A stretch of DNA of 7,053 nucleotides, from positions 1 through 7,053 of the forward strand of contig DATKDU010000271.1 in the NCBI GenBank assembly GCA_035512595.1, in the 5' to 3' direction. Positions 1 through 6,000 of the stretch are shown one piece after another. The DNA comes from DATKDU01 sp035512595 (GTDB lineage: Bacteria; Planctomycetota; Planctomycetia; Pirellulales; Pirellulaceae). Position 1 is the stretch's first letter. Every line of letters starts with the position of its first letter. Under the pieces are notes generated by a model. That model did no database searches, had not been told where the DNA came from, and worked only from the letters and a program-made list of their open reading frames with translations. Made by a program: the position numbers and the translations under genes.

Positions 1-101
1 CGCGGTGGAGCGCTTGGACTGTTTTGGGCATCGCGCTTCACCGACGGCGGATCCACATCAACGGGACATGAGACTCCTTCATTCAGGGGGAGTTCAATCA
101 T
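1..101 (-). other. Region downstream of the SBBP/Calx-beta gene; possible start of a following gene, unproven
   Basis: No clear gene or terminator is visible. An ATG at 101-99 overlaps the upstream stop codon (ATGATTGA) and opens a frame that stays free of stops for 33 codons to the window edge, beginning MIELPLNEGVSCPVD. It has no Shine-Dalgarno site, and its third codon positions are only about half G/C, lower than expected for this genome, so chance is a good explanation. A well-formed AAGGAG at 79-74 precedes an ATG at 69, but that frame ends after three codons. Confidence 0.2.
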
Positions 102-2271
102 CGTTCAGGATCGTGCCGAGGCCGCGGCTCTTGGTGAACAGGGCATTGCTGCTGAGCCCGTACAGGTCCAGGTAGAACGTCTCGTTGGCCTCCTTCTTGC
201 TGTCGCCGATGATTTCGATCGTGATGGTCTTGGTCGTCTCGCCGGGGTTGAACGTCAGCGTGCCGGACCTGGCCTTGTAGTCCTTGTCGCTGGTCGTGGC
301 CGTGCCGTCCACCGTTTTGAACGACATCGTCACCGCCTGATCGTAGGCGGCCGAAAGCGTGACCGTGAAGGTGAACAGAGTGGTCTTGCCACGCTTGCCC
401 TCGGATTTACTCACGTCGCTGATGCTGATGCGCGGCTCGTCGTCCACGATGGTGCCGACGCCTTGACCATCGGCGATGGTTGCGTTGGTTGCGTTACCGA
501 GATTCATGAAGAAGATTTCGTTCGCTTCGGCGACTCGGTCGCCGTTCACCGGCACGGAGATCATTCCAACAGTCTGTCCCGCCAGAATCGTCAGCGTGCC
601 CGAGACAGCCTGGTAGTCACTGCCCGCCGTTGCCGTGCCGTCGGCGGTGGCGAAGTCAACCGTCACGGTCTGATCGGAGGCGGCCGACAGAGTCACCGTT
701 AAGACGGCGCTGACCGTGCCGCTGTTGCCTTCCACGACGCTGACGTCGCTGATGCTGAATACCGGCAAGGTCTCGCCGCCGTCGGTCGGCACTAGCTTGG
801 AGATGAACACGTCCGACGTAGTGTTGCCGTTGGCGTCGAGCGTGCTGGTGAGGTTGTAGACGCCTGCGCCCGGGTCGAAGTCGGCCGTCGCCTGGAAAGA
901 ACCCGTGGTGTAGATGTTCCCGTCGCCATCCAGTGCGATGGCGCGGCCGATGTCCGATCCCGTTCCGCCCATCGACGCGGCCCACACGAAGTTGCCGGCG
1001 CTGTCGAACTTGCTGACCAGAACGTCGTTGCTGCCGGCCGACGTCAGGTTGAACGTCCCCGGACCGGGGTCGGCGTCGATCGTGCCGCTGAAGCCGGAGG
1101 TCGAATAGATGCTGCCGGCGGCGTCCACCTCGAAGTAGCCCACGACCATACTGCGGCCCCAGATCAGGTTTTCGCTCGGGTCAAGCTTGACCATGAACCG
1201 TCCGGCGGGCAACATCAGCTTCCCGGGGCCTGGGTCGGCATCGCCTTCCAAGGATTCGAACCAGCCCGTCACATAGGCATTGCCGGTCCCGTCGGTGGCA
1301 ACCGACCCGGCGCCGTCATAGCCCGTGCTGCCCATGCTGCCGGCCCAGAGGTAGCCGCCGGCCGCGTTCAACTTCAGGACGAAGACGTCCGGTTCCACGT
1401 TCACCGTGCTCTCCGTCGTTCCGGAATTCGTCAGCGAGTTGGTTACTGCCGGGTCGGGGTTGAAGTCGATGGTGCCCATGTAGCTGCCCGTGACAACGAC
1501 GTTGCCGGAGGCATCCACCGCCACATCACTGCCGCTGGTGAAGGTGACGTAGCCACCGTGATTGATGCCGGTGCCGTCCTTGATGGCGTGGGACCAAACG
1601 GTCGCTCCGCTCGACCCGTCATACATGGCGATATACATGTACTTGGTGTCCTGGACCTCGCCGGTGGCGTAGACGTTGCCGGCGCTGTCGAGTGCGATGC
1701 CGAGGGCACGGCGGCGCAAGCCGTCCTCGCCGAGGGTGCGTGCCCACAGGACATTGCCCGCCGGGTCGATCTTTGCCAGGAGCCCTTCGATCCCCCCCGA
1801 AGCGGAGAGGGTCACGGGCGTCGCGCCGGGGGCGCCGATCTGGACGCTGTCGGTGAACCAGCCGGCGACGAACGTGTTGCCGGCGCCGTCCACGGCCGCC
1901 TCGGTCGCGCCATTGCTGGCGGCCGACCCGAAGTGTACGCCCCAGCGCAGGTTGCCGAGCGGGTCGTACTGGGCCGCGAACCCGTCGGCGCCGCCGTCAT
2001 TCGGCAAGATGTAGCTGCCGGGGCCGGGATCGAGGTCGATCGGCTCATTGGAAAAGAAGCCGGCGACGGCCACGTTGGCGGCGGAGTCAACGGCCACGGC
2101 CGTGCCGACGTCGATACCTGCCGATCCCAGCCCGAGGGCGTAGCCAAAGTCGTACGAAAGGACCTTGCGCTCCTCGAGTTGCTCCAGGTGCAGGTGGCGA
2201 GACCGCGGCTTGTGGCTGTGCGTGCGCGTGCGATTGTGTGCTACCGGTCGCAGCCAAGAGTGGAAAAACAT
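94..2271 (-). CDS. Large surface/exported protein: LEQLEER-type N-terminal motif, seven SBBP-like beta-propeller blades, two Calx-beta domains
   Basis: The product is 725 residues. The ATG at 2271-2269 is chosen because AAGGAG sits 7 nt upstream; an in-frame ATG at 2316 has no such site and would run into the upstream repeat. Residues 1-28 are rich in Arg and His and lack a hydrophobic signal peptide. LEQLEERKVLS follows at 29-39, a motif I recognise from the N-termini of many large planctomycete surface proteins. Residues about 50-495 hold seven repeats of the SBBP type (VDxxGNxYVTG, then a D-x-D-P-G-P-G loop, then K-x-D-x-x-G-N-x-x-W), enough for one seven-bladed propeller. Two Calx-beta domains follow at about 504-612 and 614-725, each with ISDVSxxEG, a TADGTAT-like strand, DY, SGTLT and a GTIxxD end. 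The chain stops right after the second domain, with no dockerin or membrane anchor. The likely role is adhesion or cell-surface structure; no enzymatic residues are evident. Calx-beta domains in other proteins often bind calcium. Confidence 0.93.
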   Translation of the reverse strand: MFFHSWLRPVAHNRTRTHSHKPRSRHLHLEQLEERKVLSYDFGYALGLGSAGIDVGTAVAVDSAANVAVAGFFSNEPIDLDPGPGSYILPNDGGADGFAAQYDPLGNLRWGVHFGSAASNGATEAAVDGAGNTFVAGWFTDSVQIGAPGATPVTLSASGGIEGLLAKIDPAGNVLWARTLGEDGLRRRALGIALDSAGNVYATGEVQDTKYMYIAMYDGSSGATVWSHAIKDGTGINHGGYVTFTSGSDVAVDASGNVVVTGSYMGTIDFNPDPAVTNSLTNSGTTESTVNVEPDVFVLKLNAAGGYLWAGSMGSTGYDGAGSVATDGTGNAYVTGWFESLEGDADPGPGKLMLPAGRFMVKLDPSENLIWGRSMVVGYFEVDAAGSIYSTSGFSGTIDADPGPGTFNLTSAGSNDVLVSKFDSAGNFVWAASMGGTGSDIGRAIALDGDGNIYTTGSFQATADFDPGAGVYNLTSTLDANGNTTSDVFISKLVPTDGGETLPVFSISDVSVVEGNSGTVSAVLTVTLSAASDQTVTVDFATADGTATAGSDYQAVSGTLTILAGQTVGMISVPVNGDRVAEANEIFFMNLGNATNATIADGQGVGTIVDDEPRISISDVSKSEGKRGKTTLFTFTVTLSAAYDQAVTMSFKTVDGTATTSDKDYKARSGTLTFNPGETTKTITIEIIGDSKKEANETFYLDLYGLSSNALFTKSRGLGTILNDD

Positions 2272-2278
2272 GACAGAT

Positions 2279-2284
2279 CTCCTT
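2279..2284 (-). promoter_or_regulatory. Shine-Dalgarno site of the SBBP/Calx-beta gene
   Basis: The minus strand reads AAGGAG, then seven bases, then ATG at 2271. This site decides the start codon and shortens the longest possible frame by 15 residues. No convincing -35/-10 promoter pair is visible between repeat A and this site. Confidence 0.8.
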
Positions 2285-2314
2285 GTTCTTTCGGGGCCGG
2301 TCTGCGGTACAATC

Positions 2315-2358
2315 AAAAAGCCGTGCCCCTGGCGCGCAGACCGTGTGCCCGGCGCGGC
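2315..2358 (-). terminator. Probable intrinsic terminator in repeat A, after the small secreted-protein gene
   Basis: Read on the minus strand, GCCGCGCC (2358-2351) can pair with GGCACGGC (2327-2320) at 7 of 8 positions, and five T residues follow directly (2319-2315). The 23-nt apical region contains a further imperfect stem. The site lies about 60 nt downstream of the stop codon at 2419, and a GC-rich hairpin (2364-2404) lies between. The stem plus T-tract is seen directly; termination activity is inferred. The T-tract is short, so efficiency may be modest. Confidence 0.5.
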
Positions 2359-2363
2359 TCCCA

Positions 2364-2404
2364 GGCCGGGGAGAGATCAGCTTGCTGGCGAGATCTCCCC
2401 GGCC
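2364..2404. other. GC-rich hairpin in repeat A
   Basis: Perfect 11-bp inverted arms, GGCCGGGGAGA and TCTCCCCGGCC, enclose a 19-nt loop. An alternative pairing extends the stem with GATC/GATC by bulging two bases. It is not followed by a T-tract on either strand, so on its own it is not a canonical terminator. It could protect the 3' end of the upstream transcript, bind a protein as DNA, or be the structural core of a mobile repeat. Confidence 0.75.
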
Positions 2405-2418
2405 GCCTCGTGCTTCCG

Positions 2419-2886
2419 TTAGTAGTCGATCACCCCGTCGAGGAAAAATACGAACGACGGATTGCCAAATATGTCCGTCCAGTCCTCGAACATAATCAAG
2501 AGGTCTGCGCTGCCCTCTACGTCGGCAAAACGGCCGCTGCTCAATTGCGGCAGAAACGACAGCTTCGCCATCAGCACGCCCGTCTCCGGGTCGAAGACGT
2601 TGTGTTGGACGTCAACCCAGACGAAATCGCCGTTGGCGGCGATGAAAGCACAAACAGACACCTGGATTTCGTTGCCGTCCAGTAGGGACTGTTCGAGAAA
2701 GAACAGTACTCTCGATTCGCCCAGGTGGGCGACGTCGCCGACAGCGAGCATTCGCGCCGTGTCGAGGTTGAGGGCCCCGCTGCCGCTTCCCTTGATCGGC
2801 CGTTCTTCGGCGCGGGTTGGGCTGGCGACAGCCAGCAGGCTCAGTGCGGCCAATGCCAGGCCGAGCGTCATTGTGAAACGTTTCAT
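2419..2886 (-). CDS. Small secreted protein of unknown function, probable beta-barrel (allene-oxide-cyclase-like) fold
   Basis: The product is 155 residues. The ATG at 2886 is chosen over an in-frame ATG at 2931 because AGGAGG lies 6 nt upstream, and because it places a textbook signal peptide at the N-terminus: MKRF, a hydrophobic stretch (residues about 7-21) and likely cleavage after A26 (TRA/EE). The mature part is acidic and beta-rich: GSGSGALN near 33-40, an AANGD turn at 83-87, then SGRFADVEGSADL at 117-129 and a closing FFLDGVIDY. The order of these motifs (GSG start, ANGD turn, G-R-F-A-x-x-x-G-S-A, and a G-x-I-x-Y end) resembles secreted proteins with a calycin or allene-oxide-cyclase-like barrel. 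That is an inference from pattern, not a firm family call. There is one cysteine (C79) and no membrane segment after the signal. The gene stands alone between two direct repeats, which makes it look like a self-contained unit. Function is unknown. Confidence 0.85.
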   Translation of the reverse strand: MKRFTMTLGLALAALSLLAVASPTRAEERPIKGSGSGALNLDTARMLAVGDVAHLGESRVLFFLEQSLLDGNEIQVSVCAFIAANGDFVWVDVQHNVFDPETGVLMAKLSFLPQLSSGRFADVEGSADLLIMFEDWTDIFGNPSFVFFLDGVIDY

Positions 2887-2892
2887 CGCAAT

Positions 2893-2898
2893 CCTCCT
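2893..2898 (-). promoter_or_regulatory. Shine-Dalgarno site of the small secreted-protein gene
   Basis: AGGAGG on the minus strand lies six bases before the ATG at 2886. It starts only two bases beyond the end of repeat B, so a promoter for this gene would have to lie inside the repeat or further upstream. Confidence 0.85.
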
Positions 2899-2914
2899 CA
2901 GGTCTGCGTACAAT

Positions 2915-2960
2915 AAAAAAAGCCATCGCAAAGCGCGCAGACCGTGCGCCCGCGGCTGGC
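2915..2960 (-). terminator. Probable intrinsic terminator in repeat B, after the kinase gene
   Basis: On the minus strand GCCA plus CGC (2960-2952, with a two-base bulge) pairs with GCG plus TGGC (2929-2922). Inside lies a perfect small hairpin, GCGCA-CGGTC-TGCGC (2949-2935). Seven T residues follow the stem (2921-2915). The T-tract is better than in copy A. Compared with copy A, the fourth base pair of the basal stem changes from G-C to A-T, a compensatory substitution. Termination is inferred from structure only. Confidence 0.5.
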
Positions 2961-2965
2961 ACCCA

Positions 2966-3007
2966 GGCCGGGGAGAGAATCAGCTTGCTGGCGAGATCTC
3001 CCCGGCC
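2966..3007. other. GC-rich hairpin in repeat B
   Basis: The same perfect 11-bp arms as in repeat A, here enclosing a 20-nt loop that differs by one inserted A. It begins 38 nt downstream of the kinase stop codon in the direction of transcription. Confidence 0.75.
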
Positions 3008-3044
3008 GCTTTGTTTGTAGTCATCTCAAAGCTGAGATTTCAAA

Positions 3045-6000
3045 TCACTTCGATTCCGGCTTCGCCGGCCTATCTTCGATCCTCAGCAACTCCTTTGCCT
3101 CCGCTCGGAAGCGGCGGAGTTCTTCATCCTCGGGTTTGTTCTTTTCCATCCACGCGACGGCTTTGTCGTACCACTCGCGGGCCTTGTCCTTCTCGCCGAG
3201 TTGCCAGTGGGCCATGGCGAGGAAGAACGTGTTGAAGCTCTCGGCAGTGGAAACCTCTGGTCGTCCCGAAACTAGCTCCATCGACTTCTCCAGGGAGTTG
3301 ATTGCCGCCTTCCAATCTCCCGCGCGGTAGTGGGCGACCCCGAGCGTGTTCCAGTGGCCTCCTTCTCTCGGGGCGAGATCCACTGCCCGCCTGGCCAGGG
3401 CGACAGCCTGGCTGGCGTCCCGGAGCTTGAGATCAGCGCTGGTGGCCATGAACCACGCGAGGTTGTTGAGGTTATTGTGGAGCCGGCCGTCTGCCATGAG
3501 TGCCTGGTACTCGGGCGCGTCATGGAAGTGCGCCGCCAACTTCTCCAGCCGCGATACGGCTTTGCTGTACGCCTCGGCTGCCTCGCCCAGCCGGCCTTCG
3601 ACCCGCAGGCGCAAGGCCGCATCAGTCTGGGCCACCGGGCTCTCCGGGTCGTCCCCGTCGAGTTCGTTCTTGGGGGCCAACGCGTCTGGATGCGTGGTCG
3701 CGAGCCACAGCTTTATATTCTCCGAGTCAGCAATAGCGAGGCTCTGGCCGTCCGGCGCCACGGCGACGCGGCTGCCTGCCGCCATGGTGATGCGTTCCTG
3801 GCCTGTGGCCACGTCCCAGAGCGTCACCGAACCGGCGTCGTTCGCCGAGACCAGCGTCCGACCATCGGGGAAGAAAGCCAGCGACCGAACCGGATGCGTG
3901 GGCCCCTTGAAGCTCGCAAGCAACTGCCCGGTGGTCGCATCCCTCAGCCGGATCGTCCCGTCCTCTCCCGCCGTGGCCAGGCTGTGACTATCGGGAGAAA
4001 AGGCCACGGCCGACAGCGACGCGTATGCTCCCGTTCGCTCCAGAAACCGCGTTCTCATGCGGCCGGTCTCGGCGTCGTACAGGGACAACAGCCCCCACTT
4101 CCCCCCGGCCGCAAACGTCTTGCCATCGGGAGCGAACGCCAGGACGTTGACGCGGCTGCTGCTGTCCGCCGCGATCACGTTATGCCGCAGCCGGCGGGTG
4201 GCCACGTCCCACAGTCCTACGGTACCGTCGGATCCTCCCGAGGCGAGAGTCTTGCCATCCGGTGAAAAGGCGACCCGCCAGACCTGGCCCGTGTGTCCCG
4301 TCAGCGTGGCCAGCTCCTGCCGCGTCGTGGCATCCCACAGTTTGACTTGCCCCGAGCTCTGGCCCAGATTGCCCCGTGCCGCGGCCACCAAAATCCCGTC
4401 TGGAGAAACGGCCACCGAACCCTCCGGTCCCACCGTTCCTCGCAGCATGCCTTGTTGCTTGCCGGAAGATGCCTCCCAGAGCCGGATCGTTCCATTCCCG
4501 CCGCTCCCTGCCAGCATCTTGCCGTCGGACGAAAACGTCAGCGCGTCGATCCCGCTGCTTTCCTCGAACGTGACCGCCTCTTCCTTCGGGGCGAGGTCCC
4601 ACAGCTTCACGCCGCCCCTGCCACTGCTCCTGGAGACCAGAGTGGCGCCGTCGGGGGAAAAGGCGATCGAGCTGACCTTGCTCGAATGCGGAAGCGTTCG
4701 CACTTTTCCCGTGTCCGGCTCCCACAGCGTGATGGTCCTGGGAACCGTCCCAAAAGCCAGGGTCTTTCCATCGGGGGAGAGCGCACAGGCGCGATCGTTT
4801 TCGTTCCCGGTGGGATAATGAGACCGTTCCATTCCCGTGCCGACGTCCCAGAGCCGCACGCCGCCGCGGCCCATCGTCACCAGGATCCGGCCATCGTCCG
4901 TAAAAGCGCCAACAAACTCACGGAATTCTTCAGACAACCGGCGAACCACCCGGGGCGGGCTCACCGTCACGTCCCACAAAACCACCGGCTGGCCCCAGTC
5001 CGTCACGGCCAGCGTCTGGCTGTCCGGCGAGAAGTCCAGGTGCATGACATGGCTGGCACAGGCAAGAGTCGCCGCTTCACGTCCTTCGGGCATCTCCCAG
5101 AGTTTCACCACGCTCGACGTGCCGGCATTGGTCCCGGTCGCCAAGATTTTGCCGTCGGGCGAAAACGTCAGGCACCGGACTCTGCCCTCGGTCCCTGTCA
5201 GGACGCGCGACGTCCCGGTTTCCAAGTCCCACAAAGTCAGATCGTTCATGGTCGGGCCGTTGGAGTGGGCCAGAGTCTTGCCGTCGGGGGAGAACGCCAC
5301 CACATGGAAGCCCGGATCCCAGCGCATCGGTGCCGCGAACGACGTCGAGCCCGCCGCCGCCGCATAGCTGCGGAGCGTGCCCCGCTTCCTCCAGGTTTCG
5401 GCGTCCCACAACGTGATCACGCCGTCCAGGGCACAGGTCGCGAGCGTCTTGCCATCCGGGGAAAACACTGGAGAGAGGCCTCCGCCGTCCAGCGTGACCC
5501 GGTGCTGGAGGTGGCATAGCCGCCACAGCAAATACCATTCAAAAGAGCGCAGGTCCTCTTCATCGAACTTCGGCCGCTGGCTCTCCAGCAACTCCACCAC
5601 GCGCGACTGGTTGCCGGCCTCCCAAGCTTGCTGAGCCAGGTTCATCTGCGCCGCGTAGAAGCGCCGGCGGGCGAGTCCCTCCTGTTGCCTGGCGCGGGTC
5701 GCCTCGCCCTGCGCGATGCCTTGCTGCCGTCTCGCTTCCTGGGCGTTCTTCGTGGCGAGCTGTTCTTGCTCCCGCGCCAGCGTTAGGGCCGCCGTCTCCT
5801 TCTGGAGCGCCACCCCCCGATCGCGCAGGGCCGCTTCTCTGTCCTTCAGAGCAGTCGCCTTGTCGTCTCGCTCCCTCGTGACCCATACATTGCTCAAGGC
5901 GAGCACGACGATCGTCAGTACGAGCGTGCTCGAAACCAGCATCCCGGCGGCTAGCGCAGCCTTGTTGCGCCGGGCGAACTTCCGGAACCGATACCCCGCC

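Larger units (their letters stand above)
2299..2406 (-). repeat. Intergenic structured repeat, copy A
   Basis: This 108-bp segment recurs at 2901-3009 in the same orientation. The block 2360-2406 is identical to 2962-3009 except for one inserted base in copy B; the rest is more diverged. It contains two inverted repeats: GGTCTGCG (2299-2306) with CGCAGACC (2335-2342), and GGCCGGGGAGA (2364-2374) with TCTCCCCGGCC (2394-2404). It fills most of the 147-nt gap between the stop of the small secreted-protein gene and the start of the SBBP/Calx-beta gene. Its left end lies 14 nt from the Shine-Dalgarno site and its right end 12 nt from the stop codon. It has no coding capacity that I can support. 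It is probably a dispersed genomic repeat of REP or MITE type, though only two copies are visible here. Confidence 0.85.
2901..3009 (-). repeat. Intergenic structured repeat, copy B
   Basis: This 109-bp segment is the direct partner of 2299-2406. It keeps both inverted repeats intact: GGTCTGCG (2901-2908) with CGCAGACC (2936-2943), and GGCCGGGGAGA (2966-2976) with TCTCCCCGGCC (2997-3007). The bases between the 8-bp arms have diverged strongly from copy A, while the arms themselves have not, which suggests that structure is what is kept. It occupies most of the 158-nt gap between the kinase stop codon and the small secreted-protein gene. One end abuts the Shine-Dalgarno site and the other lies 35 nt from the kinase stop. 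Confidence 0.85.

Noticed and set aside
2309..2314. Plus-strand -10-like TACAAT in both repeats as a promoter
   Set aside because: No matching -35 hexamer sits at the right distance in either copy and no plus-strand gene follows.
1558..2685. A 375-codon open frame on the plus strand
   Set aside because: It is antisense to the SBBP/Calx-beta gene, crosses repeat A and runs into the small secreted-protein gene. Its translation has no recognisable domain and looks like a high-GC antisense shadow.
2299..3009. Integron attC-like sites flanking a gene cassette
   Set aside because: One gene between structured repeats resembles a cassette array, but the conserved element contains no RYYYAAC/GTTRRRY core sites and no integrase is visible.
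2299..3009. CRISPR array or insertion sequence
   Set aside because: There are only two ~108-bp copies separated by a whole gene, without regular short spacers, and there is no transposase frame or target-site duplication that I can see.
4293..5519. A 408-codon open frame on the plus strand
   Set aside because: It lies entirely opposite the WD40 region of the kinase. The translation is rich in Arg, Pro and His with no domain, as expected from reading biased codons backwards.
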